Shown piece after piece: positions 22,128-33,003 of a stretch of 64,000 bases of DNA. Both the position numbers and the translations under genes were made by a program. How positions within the stretch are numbered: the first letter of the stretch is position 1; each line of letters starts with the position of its first letter. Origin of the DNA: Helianthus annuus (taxonomy: Eukaryota; Streptophyta; Magnoliopsida; Asterales; Asteraceae). The notes under the pieces are model-generated. The model was not told where the DNA came from and did no database searches. It worked only from the letters and a program-made list of their open reading frames with translations. Location: positions 5,735,627-5,799,626 of the forward strand of contig NC_035448.2 in NCBI RefSeq assembly GCF_002127325.2, given 5' to 3'.

Positions 22128-22364
22128 GCCTATGGCGTTATAGTCTGGTGGCATCTTGTGTGGTGGGATAAGGCTTTTGATCATTAGGTCATGAATTCGA
22201 TTCCCACAAGGGGGTTTTTCTCAGATTTGTTAGGTTTCCTCCTAAATTTGTGTATATGCATTATTGTCTTGTGGAGATAGATAATTAGATATGATCAGGT
22301 AATTCCGCTGATGGCACGATAATACTCCAGAGGTCCGTCAGTGATCCAAATTTGCCGTTAAAAA
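22128..22364 (+). mobile_element. tRNA-derived SINE with 16-bp target duplication
   Basis: The head has a pol III A box TAGTCTGGTGG (22141-22151) and B box AATTCGATTCC (22194-22204). The body ends in TTTGCCG plus a short A tail. Direct repeats AAAGATTGGAATTTAC (22112-22127) and AAAGATTAGAATTTAC (22365-22380), one mismatch in 16, are the target duplication. A 3' part of the same family lies at 55584-55676. Confidence 0.88.
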
Positions 22365-22380
22365 AAAGATTAGAATTTAC

Positions 22381-23827
22381 AAAACTATAATATTTTCATA
22401 ATCTTTGTGATCTTAAAGAAGATATTAAATGAATTTGAATTTTCAAGAGCACATGTTTTGGCCACTTACTAATTAGTGAGCCAAATCGAGAGACTCGTTG
22501 CCTATACATTTGATTCTCCATACTATGTGTATAGTGGTTGAGTAGCATTTATGTGATTTTGCATAGTCGTTGTCACACCCTAAATTTTGCATGTTTTTCT
22601 TATTAGACAAAAAGCATTGTTTATAATCAACTTGAACCAAAAACTTAGCTTTCTAAAAACATGAAAGTCAAGCTTGTTGACTACATTCAAATAAGGCTTT
22701 ATAAAATCAAGAAACTTGTACATTAAATTTAATTAGTGAATTAATAAAGTTTAGTTTTAAAAATTTGATGAAAATGTGTTGTTTTAGATTTATGAAATCT
22801 CATAAACCACAAATAATAATGTCTCAAGTTTGAAAAAAAGTAATATGTCAACAAACACAAGTTTTTTCTTACATGTATAAAGTTGATCCCATAACCATAA
22901 GAACGAAAAAGCTTGTCAACAAACTTGACAAGAAAATGCGACATACCATGTCTTGATTTTAACGTGACTCCAATCTTTTTTTTAACAGTTAACGAATCCT
23001 ATAAATAGACTACTGACGAGATTTACCATATTAAAAGTGAAAACCTATAAAATCATAACATATAATTAACTGCAAAAAATAAAATATTTTATGAAAATAT
23101 CTTATATGAAACAATACACACAAAAAGTGAAACCATATACACAAAATATTTATGAAAATATCTATTTAATTTAGAATATTATTTTAATGGATAGCAGATA
23201 ATGAAAACTTGTAAAACCATACACATAAAACTAAAAAAAGTGAACGAGTTTCAGTGGCGAAGCTTGAGATTTTCGACCGAGGGGTCGGAAGTCACCGAAC
23301 CTTAAATTATACCTAAAAAAGTGAGCGAGTTGCCAAGTTCATACGTACATGATAGTTATGTAATGATTACTTTGTTGACGTGACAATGAAAAATTGTGAA
23401 ACCATAACAAATGGTAAGTAATAAAAAGTGATGTAACTTAACCAATTGTGAAAAACAAAGTATTTTATTTTATGAAAATAATCTTCCTTAACATTACATC
23501 TATGATACGTGAAAATGAAATTAATTACGTGTGGCAGAGAATAGTGGTGGCAGTAGGAGATCCGGGATCTTGGTGGTGGACCCGGCCCACTAAAGTCCAA
23601 ATGACGTGGCAAGGCCCAAATGGAGGTATAATATGGAGATAGGTGGTAAATGTAGGGTCAAGATCTCGCCTGTCGCTTATAAAAGGAGAGAACAGTGGAG
23701 TCGGGTACACCACAATGCACACAATTAAATGCTCCACAGGCACCCATTTAATCACATATATAACTTGGGTTGGTTGGCTCCATCACCCGGGCCCCTCCCA
23801 CCCATTTCATACCTTATTAAAAAGTTA
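22381..23827. other. Intergenic sequence
   Basis: AT-rich DNA. At 23253-23310 one end of the hAT-like family seen at 15868 is recognisable. At 23600-23720 a GC-richer patch with TTATAAAAGG (about 23678) looks promoter-like but no ORF follows it. Confidence 0.4.
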
Positions 23828-23830
23828 CAA

Positions 23831-23908
<78 letters not shown>

Positions 23909-23949
23909 TTCATACCTTATTAAAAAGTTACAAAATAATAATAATAATA

Positions 23950-23985
<36 letters not shown>

Positions 23986-23986
23986 T
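23828..23986. repeat. (TAA)n microsatellite, duplicated with its flank
   Basis: A pure TAA array at about 23830-23909 is followed by a second copy of the 5' flank (TTCATACCTTATTAAAAAG) and a second array at 23934-23986. The flank-plus-array unit is thus tandemly duplicated. Confidence 0.95.
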
Positions 23987-25058
23987 GAAAAGGAATTTGT
24001 TTGTTACGTCACATGGTGTGGTTTAACTAGCTTTAGTTAACGTTGTATGTTTCAGCTCTTAGTGAGTTTTTAATAGTTCAGACAATCAGACTGTTTGTTT
24101 CGTGAGCATGTGTCTGAATGGTTAAGCATTATACTGGATCTGAATAGTTAAGACATCTTATCTGAATTTGTCGGGCATTTTCCACTGAATGGTTTAATAT
24201 TATACTAGCTATTAATGGTTTAGATATCTTACTGGTTCAACACTTAATGGTTCAAACATATTTAGATGTTTACCAAACAGCCCCTTAGTTAAAGCGTCAT
24301 ATTACCACTTCACGTATATGGTGGGGATTTAACTCACTCATTTGTTAACCAACTCGGTTATGATTTCACTAAAGAGTAAAAAAAATATGATTGATGGAAT
24401 CAAAGGTAGCCTCACAGTTGGAATGAGGGCTTAACGAAGCCCCCTTTGGCTAGCTAGCATGAGGATGTATTGAGGGCATTAACCAGCGTTAAAAAGGATG
24501 AGATGGAAAGGGATGCTTGCCACACATGTAGCCTTACTTCAAATTTACATCAAAAAAAGTTATGTGATAATATGTTTACAAAGTTAAAGGTGTTTAACGT
24601 ACAACAAATTTTCGATTGTAAATATCGAAAAAACTAATACACGCATTTGTTACTAATGTATGAAAGCAAATCACATGTAATTAGAGAAGAAACGAAGATA
24701 ATTAAAAAATCGTCTACCATGTCTAAAACAATTAAGCATTGGCGTAGCTTAGTGGGGGCGGCCGACCCTCCGAACTTTTCGCTCAGTAGTGGAGGGTATG
24801 TAGTTTTTGCATAGAAATTTTTGAATATATACGTTTTTTACCCCGTGGTTTTATAGAAATTTATTGGTATGTACGTTTTCGACCCACCAGTCAGAAATCT
24901 CAAATTTCACCAGTGACAACAAGTACACATTTTCACATGGTTTTACACTTGCCTACTCAAAATTGTATCTCTAATGAGTAATGAACATCTTTGTGTCAAT
25001 TGTGTGTATGCGCTTACAAGTTCATGTGTTTTCTGATATGCTTTTATTTGTAGATATA
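23987..25058. other. Intergenic sequence with degraded MITE traces
   Basis: At 24050-24290 repeated TGAATGGTT/TTAATGGTT phrases end in ACCAAACAGCCCC, suggesting a degraded hAT-like element. At 24746-24913 a diverged copy of the 15868 family begins GGCGTAGCTTAGTGG. Neither has clear target duplications. Confidence 0.35.
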
Positions 25059-25900
25059 CTAGTTGATGCCCCGCTCGCGTTGCGGGGTGATAGCCGAATA
25101 GTTCTCAATCAATTAAAAAAACATTACTATAATTTTGCTAGAAAAAAAAAGTAAAACGATATTTTTCGGATCAGGGAAAAACTGTAATTTTTTAGGACTA
25201 ATGAGCGAGTGTTAGGAGGCTCCTTTACACGGAAAAAAATTAAATTCAGTCAACCAACTAAAAAAATGTTTTCTACTTTTGCTAAAAGAAATAAAACGAT
25301 TGGGAAAACGTAACTTTTAATTGAAGGCGAAATCATAATTTTAATTCAGGGATAAAATCGTAAATTTAATGGCCCAATGGGGGAGTGCCAGGAATCTGCC
25401 GGCATGACTGTAATTTTACATTGGGGGCAAAATTGTAGTTTCACCAGGAAAACAAACAAAAACGATGGAGAAAATGTAAATTTAAGTTGAGGACAAAATC
25501 GTAACTTGGCTGTGAGAAAAAAAAACTAATGGCAAAACTATAAATTTATACGGGGTAAAATCGTAATTTTGAACCGAGGGCAAAATTGGAATTTTTAGCT
25601 GAGAGCAAAAGCGTTAATTTATTTTTAAGTGGAGGTAAAACATAACTTTGAACTGATTGCAAAATCGTAATTATAAGCGAAAAAACTAATGACAAAACTG
25701 TAAATTGAAACGGGGCAAAGTCGTAATTTTTAACCGGGGGCAAAATTGAATTTTTTAGCTGAGAGTAAGAGCGTAAATTTATTTTTAAGTGGGGGCAAAA
25801 ACATAATTTTGAACTAATGGTAAAATCGTAAATTTAAAGGGGGATAAAATCGTAAATTTGTTGGACCAAAAGGGGAGTGACAGGTAGAATAGAAGGCAAT
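25059..25900 (-). mobile_element. Helitron-like element with internal minisatellite
   Basis: On the minus strand the terminus CTAG (25059-25062) follows a perfect 6-bp hairpin CCCCGC/GCGGGG (25069-25087). Inside, from about 25190 to 25880, degenerate units with GGGGCAAAATCGTAATTTT repeat some 20 times. The terminus and repeats match, in opposite orientation, the 437-1258 region, so both belong to one non-autonomous family. The 5' end is not located. Confidence 0.6.
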
Positions 25901-26144
25901 CACTATTGCCCCAAGTAGGTTTTGTAGATATTGAATTTTATGTTTATAGTGAACTTAATTTATCACAACCGGTATAATTCTAAAGTATTTTGGAAACTAT
26001 TTGTTCGTAACACATGGTAACAACATGCCTGATTAGTAAGGTTTAAAGTGACACATTACCAAAATTTACAATAGAGTTTAAAATGGTGACAATAAACTTT
26101 ATGACATAAATGGATTGATTAGTACATATCAACCATGGAATCAA

Positions 26145-26341
26145 GTTCCATCTGTATCTGTAGTGGGTTCGGGTGAGTTTTTCCTCTAGGTCTCAAGTTC
26201 GAGTCTGTGTGATAGGGGTTTCTCATTGAGGGGTTTAAATTGGGGATCTATTGTGCGAGGGGGCTCTCTAGCGCGGAACCGGTTAAGACAACGTATGTTA
26301 GACCTCCCAACATTCGCGAATAATTCAAACATTTCAAAAAA
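26145..26341 (+). mobile_element. tRNA-derived SINE with 14-bp perfect target duplication
   Basis: Perfect direct repeats AACCATGGAATCAA at 26131-26144 and 26342-26355 flank 197 bp with an A-box-like TCTGTAGTGGG (26157-26167), a B box AAGTTCGAGTC (26195-26205) and a short A tail. The body differs from the SINE at 22128, so this is a second family. The preserved duplication suggests moderate age. Confidence 0.88.
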
Positions 26342-26981
26342 AACCATGGAATCAAATCCCTGTAATTACCATTTGTTTATTACTAGGTTATCACCCGGGA
26401 TTGCTTCCCGGGTTGGAGAAAGTTATATAGATAAACATTAAGTGTTTAGATAAAATAAAATACAAAGAAAGTGTAATATTACATACATTAGTGACAAAGT
26501 GGAAATACAATTTAAAGATAGTCGTGTTCCTTTGAATATGCATATCCTTCGAGTGGCCAAAACCTTTCTGAGTAAATCGAGTCCCTTCTACAAAAAGAAC
26601 TGAAGAGGTATGGTCCCAATTCCCTGCCTACATGGCAGGGACCACACCACTTTTTGTGCACACAAGGCATCCACATCATCTGGATCTTCTAGAAGCTTCC
26701 AGAAGACAACCGGATAAGGCCCGGCGGGCATCAAAGATGCCTCGCCCAACATCAAGGACAATACGTGGCACCATACACAAGAAGCCACATGGGCCTGCGA
26801 CAATCCAGGGAGCAGGGCTGACATGACCAGTACGAGGTGCCCAACACCGTCGAATGCAGGGACGCCACGTGTACCACTACGCCGTCCCTGACAGAGCAGA
26901 CCAAGAGGATATTCCCCTTGGTCGGACAGCTGGCGCACATCCACAGCTGGCACAGCTACTTCCTCCTTCTTCACCCTCCGG

Positions 26982-26991
26982 CTATAAATAG
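26982..26991 (+). promoter_or_regulatory. TATA box of element 1 5' LTR
   Basis: CTATAAATAG preceded by CTCCGG; the same CTCCGGCTATAAATAGA context is present in the LTR of element 2 (45873-45889), which supports function. An identical copy lies in the 3' LTR at 38505-38514. Confidence 0.8.
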
Positions 26992-27095
26992 AACCCTTCA
27001 TCATTCAGGTTAAGGATCTTGGCTCTCTTTACTCACTCTATACACACACTGTTTTATTCATCTCGGAACAGTACTTATTCTCACGCCGGAGCCTG

Positions 27096-27129
27096 GTTAA
27101 GAGGGAAAACCTCTCTTTCCCCTCTTAAC
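27096..27129 (+). promoter_or_regulatory. Conserved LTR leader hairpin (element 1, 5' LTR)
   Basis: The arm GTTAAGAGGGAAA pairs with TTTCCCCTCTTAAC with one bulge. It lies about 85-115 bases after the predicted start site, between a conserved TTCTCACGCC block and the following GAGnCTAACGG. The identical 3' LTR copy is at 38619-38652. Homologous hairpins with different but still complementary arms occur in the three other LTRs of the window. Confidence 0.75.
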
Positions 27130-27252
27130 GAGACTAACGGTGTTTACTGTTTTGCAGATCTCGAGCCTTGGATACGAGCAAGAGAGGAGGTTGAACCCTA
27201 TAAGTGAAACGACCCCCTTGGTTATCCTTTGCGTTAACCATTGTTTCAACAT

Positions 27253-27264
27253 TGGCGCCATCCG
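27253..27264 (+). promoter_or_regulatory. Primer binding site of element 1
   Basis: TGGCGCCATCCG begins two bases after the 5' LTR. TGGCGCC complements a tRNA 3' end GGCGCCA; I could not determine which tRNA. Confidence 0.75.
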
Positions 27265-27318
27265 CTTTTTTGCAAGACCACTCTCACCTCTTTTTCTCTT
27301 TTAGAAAAACTCGTAAAA

Positions 27319-30300
27319 ATGGCAGACCAGAATCATTCACACCCAGCTGACGGAGAAATCTCTTCTTTTGAACTCGTTTCGGACACGGCACACGTCCAAC
27401 GCAGTCAAAGGAACGAGACCATCCAGGAAAGCCAGCTGAACAACGAATTCCCGTCCATTTTTGGAAGTGCGTCTAGGGCTGCTAGCCAGACCACAACTGG
27501 ACCCATTTTCCAAACACCAACAAGAATTATCACTCAGACCACAAACGGGGCTGCTCTCCAACCTCCAACGGGGATGTTACATCAAACCCCACCGCCGACG
27601 CAGACTGTAGGCCATGGGCCAGGCCCTTCGGCACCATCGGAACAAGCACAACTCAACTATTCTGCACTTTTAGGGCTACCCGAAGGAAAAACTCTGGCTT
27701 CCTGGTATGCCGAACAGATGGCGTCTATAAACCTTGTCTATACGCAGCTCAGCGCACAACAAGCCTTACTCCAAGCACAGGCTAACCAATCAGCGTTCGT
27801 AACTCCACAACCAAGGTCTCTGAGTACACACACGGCTCAGCAGACAAACGCGTGGAATTTACGACCAGAAAGAGAACCAGTGCAACAGGTCAGAAGACCC
27901 AGCATACAAGACACGCGCGATACCTATGCTGAAACAGAGAGCAACTTCGTCCAAACTTCCAATCAGCAACGAAGACCGATCCAAACCCGCTTGGGCGCGC
28001 GAAACATGAATACAGAATGGGAAGAGGAGGAAGACGACCCAACGTACAAGGCAGAATCCACAGTGTTTAGCAGACTTCCTCCAGAGCATGAGGCTTACAA
28101 ACCAACCAAGCGCGCGGGGTACAACCCCAAAGCAGAACACGACTTCACCTTAAGCTATCGTCCTGAGGACATGGCTGAAAATTCAAAATTTATTCCAGAA
28201 ATCGCGTGCGCGGCCATCGACAAAACAAAGTTACCGCACAACGTAGGTAAATACAATGGGTTGACGGATCCAGATGATCACCTCCAGGTGTTCAAAGGCG
28301 CAGGAGCAACAGGTGGTTGGAACCTACCAACATGGTGTCACTTGTTTGCTCAAACTTTCGTTGGTGCGGCACGCATCTGGTTCGACAATTTACCAGCTGG
28401 AAAAATCAAGTCATGGGTCGACTTCCGAGAAAAATTCTTAGCACACTTTTCTCAACAGCGAAGACACGCCAGAGACCCAGGTGATTGTCTGAACATATAC
28501 CGAAAAGACTACGAAAGCGTGGAGGATTTTATTACGAGGTACAACAAAGAATGTCTGGAAATTGGAGACATACCGGAAAAAATGATGCGCGCACACTTCA
28601 TGCGAGCAGTTAAATGCGACGATCTGGTTAAAAGAATCAAAGGGCGTGACGGAGGACCCAAAGACTGGGAAACCTTCATTGAAGCAGCCAAAACCATTGC
28701 GCAGACAGATAGGCAACTGACCGGTGACGATCACCGTCAGCGCGCACACAACCACCACGATCGAAACAACAGAAGGGGTAGAAATCAACCCTGGAGGGCT
28801 TCCGGGAACAGAGAAAGAAGTCCCCCACGGGACGACGCACGCCATACGATCAATCAGATAGCCCGTCGAAAAGAAGTAAAGCGCGAAAATAGAGAAAAGC
28901 AGTGGACTCCACTAACTAAAACACCTTCTGAAGTTTTAGCTACAGAGAACCATCAATTCAAGCCACCTTTGCAGATGCGCAACAAAAGGGGTCAAGACCC
29001 AAATCTCTTCTGTGAATTCCACAAAGACACGGGCCACCTGACCGATGATTGCTTCAGCTTGAAACAAGAAATCGAAAGAGCTCTAAGAGACGGCAAGCTC
29101 GGTCACTTAGTCAAAGGAGGAAAGCGCGATTACCGCCAGATACAACGAAGAGACGAAGGTCCAGACAACAAGAAGCTCAGAAAGCTAGAAACCCATATGG
29201 TGCAAGGAGGACCACGGCGACCAAGAAAAAACTACAACAAACGCGCGCAGGATGATTCATGGCGCGAGAAGCAAGTAGTATTCCCAGTTGTCAGGGGAGG
29301 CCCAAGAGAAAAGCGGCCAATAGTCATTCCAGGGGTGATCGGCCACTACCAAACAGATTACATCTTTATTGATCCAGGAAGCACCGCAGACATCATATAT
29401 GAACAGTGCTTCAATCAATTCGACCAAGAGGATAAGGCGCGCCTGGAACCAGTTGACTACCCACTAACTGGATTCTGCAATGAGGCCGTCTTTCCCCTAG
29501 GACAAATATCTTTCCCAGTATTACTTTCTGATGGGAGAAATTCAAGAACTGAAGAAGTCACATTTATGGTGCTACCGGCACATTCAAGACATGACATCCT
29601 TTTAGGACGAGAATCCCAAGGAGATTTCAGCATGATCTGTTCCGCACCACATTCTGCCATAGGTTTTCCAACCGAAACAGGCGTTGCGTTGATATACGCA
29701 AGCAAGGAAGTGCTAGCAACAGACGAAATCAGGCCGGCAAAAGCAAGCAAGCCCGCACCGCGCAGAGAGGCAGAAAAATGGGTATTGAACAGTGCATACC
29801 CAGAACAAACGGTCACTCTGGGACCCGCAATGTCTGACCTAACGCGTGCGGCGTTAAAGAAATTACTGCATGAAAACATGGATGTGTTCGCCTGGACACC
29901 AGCCGATATGGTTGGCGTTCCACGACACATTGCGGAACATCGGTTAAACGTCTCAGAGGATGCAAAGCCAGTAGTGCATGCTAAACGACACCTGGGGGAC
30001 ATCAAACATGATGCAATGAAGGAACAAGTGTTAGAACTGCTAAACGCAGGAATCATCAGGGAAGTCCGGTACCAAACGTGGGTGGCAAGCCCAGTCATGG
30101 TGAAGAAACCGAATGGTAGTTGGCGAATGTGCGTCGACTACAAGGATCTGAACAAAGCATGCCCCCGTGACTGCTATGCGTTGCCCGACATAGACGAGAA
30201 AATAGATTCTTTGGCAACGTTTCGGTGGAAATGCTTTCTGGATTGCTACAAGGGATACCACCAGGTCCAGATGGCTGTTCAAGACGAGGATAAAACCGCT

Positions 30301-33003
30301 TTCCGCACGCCAACGGGGCTATACTGCTACACCAAGATGCCGTTCGGCTTAAAGAATGCCGGTGCTACGTATCAACGATTGATGAACGAAACATTTAGTG
30401 ACGCCATCGGTAAATACATCGAGGTATACATGGACGATCTGGTAATCATGAGCAGGGAGGAGAGCGCAATGCTGGTAAATATCCAGAAAACCTTCAACAC
30501 GCTGCGAAGCGTGAGCATCAAACTGAATCCAGCAAAATGCTCATTTGGAATGGAGGAAGGAAAGTTTCTGGGATTCATAGTCACCAAAGACGGTTTTAAG
30601 GTGAACCCAGAAAAGGTCCAGGCCATAGAGAGGATGCCTTCACCAGCAAGCATCAAAGATATGCAAAAGCTCGCAGGACGATTGGCAGCCCTCAATCGAT
30701 TCCTAGCAAATCACGCGGCAAAATCCTTCCCATTCATCAAGACCTTACGAAACTGCATGAAGAAAACCCAATTCCAATGGACTCCGGAAGCAGAAAGCGC
30801 GTTCCGCGAGATGAAAGACTGTCTCATCAAGCTGCCAACTCTAACCGCACCTAACAAAGGAGAACCTTTGGTTTTGTACCTCTCAGCTTCCGACAGGGCC
30901 GTCGGTGCCGTATTGCTGGTTGATCGACAAGGTGTCCAAACACCTGTGTATTATGTGTCCAGAACCCTAACCGACCCAGAAACAAGATACGCAATCATGG
31001 AAAAGCTTGTCCTTGCACTGATTCACGCGTCAAGAAGGCTACGCCGATATTTCGCCAATCACGTCATCCACGTGTTAACAAATTACAATATTGGGAATAT
31101 CCTAGCAAGGCCAGAAATATCAGGAAGGTTGGCCAAATGGGCGATAGAGCTAGGGGGACTCAACGTAGTCTTCAGACCACGACCGTCGATAAAAGGCCAA
31201 GTTTTGGCAGACTTCATGACGGAAGTCCCCGATGACAAAGACAGAGAATGCAAGGCGATGGAGAAGGCGGAGAAAAAACAAATCGAAGAACCATGGATGT
31301 TGTATACGGACGGCGCGTCCAACGAAGATGGGGCAGGTGCGGGGTTGCGGCTAGTGAGCCCAGACAAAAACGAGTTCACCTACGCCATACGTCTAGACTT
31401 CAAGAGCACAAATAACGAGGCAGAGTATGAAGCCTTTCTGGCCGGCTTGCGCTTAGCAATCAAAATGGGAGTCCGACATATTGAGGCACATGTGGACTCC
31501 ATGCTAGTGGCAGGACAAATCAACGGTCAATACGAAGCCAAGGGCGACATCATGGCACTCTATCTCAACCAGGCAAAGACGTTGCTGCAAACTTTCTATT
31601 CTTACAAGGTGCACCACATAAACCGCAGCGAAAACAAGCCAGCAGACGCCTTAAGCAAACTTGCGTCAACAAGTTTTCAGCACCTAGCCAAAGACGTACG
31701 AATAGAAGTCTTAAGCAACCCGTCTGTGCCACTCCGCGAAGTCAGCGTCATCCAAACAGGAACCACGTCATGGATGACACCCATCATCATGTACTTACAG
31801 TCCGGAATACTCCCAGAAAATAAAGCCGAGGCGCGGAAAATCCAATATAAGTCAGAACATTATCAAATGGCGGATGGGATATTGTACCGAAAGTCATATC
31901 TCGGCCCTCTGTTGAGATGTGTCGACGCCGACGACGCAAATTATCTGATCCGGGAAGTACATGAGGGCATCTGCGGCATCCACGCCGGGCCACGCATGGT
32001 AGTGGCTAAAGTAATGAACGCCGGGTACTACTGGCCCGGAATGCACCTCGATGCCGTGAAAGAACTAAGGAAATGCAGCGGCTGCCAACGGCATGCACCA
32101 AAAACCATGCGGCCAAAAAATGCGTTGGTGCCTGTAACAACCGCATGGCCCTTTCAGCAATGGGGCATAGACATGGTGGGCCCCTTTCCAGAAGCTCCGG
32201 GGGCAGTCAAGTTTATCATCGTCGCGGTCGATTACTTCACCAAGTGGGTAGAAGCAAAAGCACTTGCGTCAACCACGTCAGCAGTCGTTAAACGCTTTAT
32301 CTGGGAACAAATCATATGCCGTTTCGGCCTGCCACTCCGAATCATCACCGACAATGGTACAAACTTTGCAGCAGATGATCTCGAACGATGGTTCAAGGAA
32401 CTAAACATCGAACATACCTTCTCGTCGGTCGCACATCCGCAAGGGAATGGGCAAGTTGAAGCGGTCAACAAGAGCATCGTCGATGGCATCAAAGCAAGGC
32501 TCGGTGAAAAAAGACGAGGGTGGGTCGACGAGCTACCAAGCATATTATGGGCCCATAGAACAATGCCCAAAACAAGCAATGGAGAAACACCCTTCAGCTT
32601 GGTCTATGGGTCCGAAGCTGTGATCCCAGCAGAAATCGGACTCCCATCTCCAAGAATGCTCTCCATGAATCTGATCAACAACGAAGAAGAACGGAGGATC
32701 GATCTAGACCTCCTAGAAGAACGAAGAGAGATGGCTGCAATCAATGAAGCCAAGTACAAATCAAAGCTTGAAAAGTATTACAATTCCCGAGTCCGGATCT
32801 GCACCTTCAACCCAGGCGATTATGTCTTAAGGGACAATGAAGCATCCAACACAGAAAAACCAGGGAAACTGGCTCCCAAATGGGAAGGCCCATACATCAT
32901 TGATGCGGTCCTCGGCAAGGGAGCATACAAGCTACGCACCATGAACGACAAAGAGGTCCCGCGAACCTGGAACGCCCAACAGTTACGAAAATGCTACATA
33001 TAA
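27319..33003 (+). CDS. gag-pol polyprotein of element 1
   Basis: The frame is uninterrupted, 1,894 residues from the ATG at 27319; it stays open upstream to 27241 only because no stop intervenes across the LTR end and primer site. Order: gag core with IWFDNLPAGKIKSW (near residue 352); a CX2HX4HX4C zinc-knuckle variant (CEFHKDTGHLTDDC, near 565); aspartic protease FIDPGSTADI (near 685); reverse transcriptase with LDCYKGYHQVQM and YMDD (near 1035); RNase H; a second, archaeal-type RNase H starting MLYTDGASNEDGAGAG (near 1326); integrase with HHCC zinc finger (near 1547) and GID/TDNG/QVEAVNK acidic triad (1614-1712); and a GPY-type C-terminus. gag and pol share one frame. The second RNase H marks the Tat clade. 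Confidence 0.96.
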   Translation: MADQNHSHPADGEISSFELVSDTAHVQRSQRNETIQESQLNNEFPSIFGSASRAASQTTTGPIFQTPTRIITQTTNGAALQPPTGMLHQTPPPTQTVGHGPGPSAPSEQAQLNYSALLGLPEGKTLASWYAEQMASINLVYTQLSAQQALLQAQANQSAFVTPQPRSLSTHTAQQTNAWNLRPEREPVQQVRRPSIQDTRDTYAETESNFVQTSNQQRRPIQTRLGARNMNTEWEEEEDDPTYKAESTVFSRLPPEHEAYKPTKRAGYNPKAEHDFTLSYRPEDMAENSKFIPEIACAAIDKTKLPHNVGKYNGLTDPDDHLQVFKGAGATGGWNLPTWCHLFAQTFVGAARIWFDNLPAGKIKSWVDFREKFLAHFSQQRRHARDPGDCLNIYRKDYESVEDFITRYNKECLEIGDIPEKMMRAHFMRAVKCDDLVKRIKGRDGGPKDWETFIEAAKTIAQTDRQLTGDDHRQRAHNHHDRNNRRGRNQPWRASGNRERSPPRDDARHTINQIARRKEVKRENREKQWTPLTKTPSEVLATENHQFKPPLQMRNKRGQDPNLFCEFHKDTGHLTDDCFSLKQEIERALRDGKLGHLVKGGKRDYRQIQRRDEGPDNKKLRKLETHMVQGGPRRPRKNYNKRAQDDSWREKQVVFPVVRGGPREKRPIVIPGVIGHYQTDYIFIDPGSTADIIYEQCFNQFDQEDKARLEPVDYPLTGFCNEAVFPLGQISFPVLLSDGRNSRTEEVTFMVLPAHSRHDILLGRESQGDFSMICSAPHSAIGFPTETGVALIYASKEVLATDEIRPAKASKPAPRREAEKWVLNSAYPEQTVTLGPAMSDLTRAALKKLLHENMDVFAWTPADMVGVPRHIAEHRLNVSEDAKPVVHAKRHLGDIKHDAMKEQVLELLNAGIIREVRYQTWVASPVMVKKPNGSWRMCVDYKDLNKACPRDCYALPDIDEKIDSLATFRWKCFLDCYKGYHQVQMAVQDEDKTAFRTPTGLYCYTKMPFGLKNAGATYQRLMNETFSDAIGKYIEVYMDDLVIMSREESAMLVNIQKTFNTLRSVSIKLNPAKCSFGMEEGKFLGFIVTKDGFKVNPEKVQAIERMPSPASIKDMQKLAGRLAALNRFLANHAAKSFPFIKTLRNCMKKTQFQWTPEAESAFREMKDCLIKLPTLTAPNKGEPLVLYLSASDRAVGAVLLVDRQGVQTPVYYVSRTLTDPETRYAIMEKLVLALIHASRRLRRYFANHVIHVLTNYNIGNILARPEISGRLAKWAIELGGLNVVFRPRPSIKGQVLADFMTEVPDDKDRECKAMEKAEKKQIEEPWMLYTDGASNEDGAGAGLRLVSPDKNEFTYAIRLDFKSTNNEAEYEAFLAGLRLAIKMGVRHIEAHVDSMLVAGQINGQYEAKGDIMALYLNQAKTLLQTFYSYKVHHINRSENKPADALSKLASTSFQHLAKDVRIEVLSNPSVPLREVSVIQTGTTSWMTPIIMYLQSGILPENKAEARKIQYKSEHYQMADGILYRKSYLGPLLRCVDADDANYLIREVHEGICGIHAGPRMVVAKVMNAGYYWPGMHLDAVKELRKCSGCQRHAPKTMRPKNALVPVTTAWPFQQWGIDMVGPFPEAPGAVKFIIVAVDYFTKWVEAKALASTTSAVVKRFIWEQIICRFGLPLRIITDNGTNFAADDLERWFKELNIEHTFSSVAHPQGNGQVEAVNKSIVDGIKARLGEKRRGWVDELPSILWAHRTMPKTSNGETPFSLVYGSEAVIPAEIGLPSPRMLSMNLINNEEERRIDLDLLEERREMAAINEAKYKSKLEKYYNSRVRICTFNPGDYVLRDNEASNTEKPGKLAPKWEGPYIIDAVLGKGAYKLRTMNDKEVPRTWNAQQLRKCYI

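Larger units (their letters stand above)
26601..27251 (+). repeat. 5' LTR of element 1
   Basis: The LTR starts TGAAGAGG and ends TTTCAACA. The TATA box CTATAAATAG at 26982-26991 predicts transcription from about 27013. Downstream comes a leader hairpin (27096-27129), then ACTAAC and a pyrimidine-rich stretch ending TTTTGCAG (27137-27157 area). Confidence 0.96.

Noticed and set aside
23643..23954. ORFs of poly-Ile or poly-Asn
   Set aside because: Translation of the (TAA)n microsatellite only.
26588..27207. Short ORFs of 60-140 residues repeated at 38096-38730
   Set aside because: They lie in the two LTRs of element 1 and are duplicates of non-coding LTR sequence.
27241..27318. Extended start of the gag-pol frame of element 1
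   Set aside because: The extension starts at TTG in the LTR and runs through the primer site; the ATG at 27319 is the first Met in the leader.
29457..32579. Minus-strand ORFs opposite gag-pol
   Set aside because: Shadow frames of the polyprotein; the analogous frames in element 2 are not conserved in length or position.
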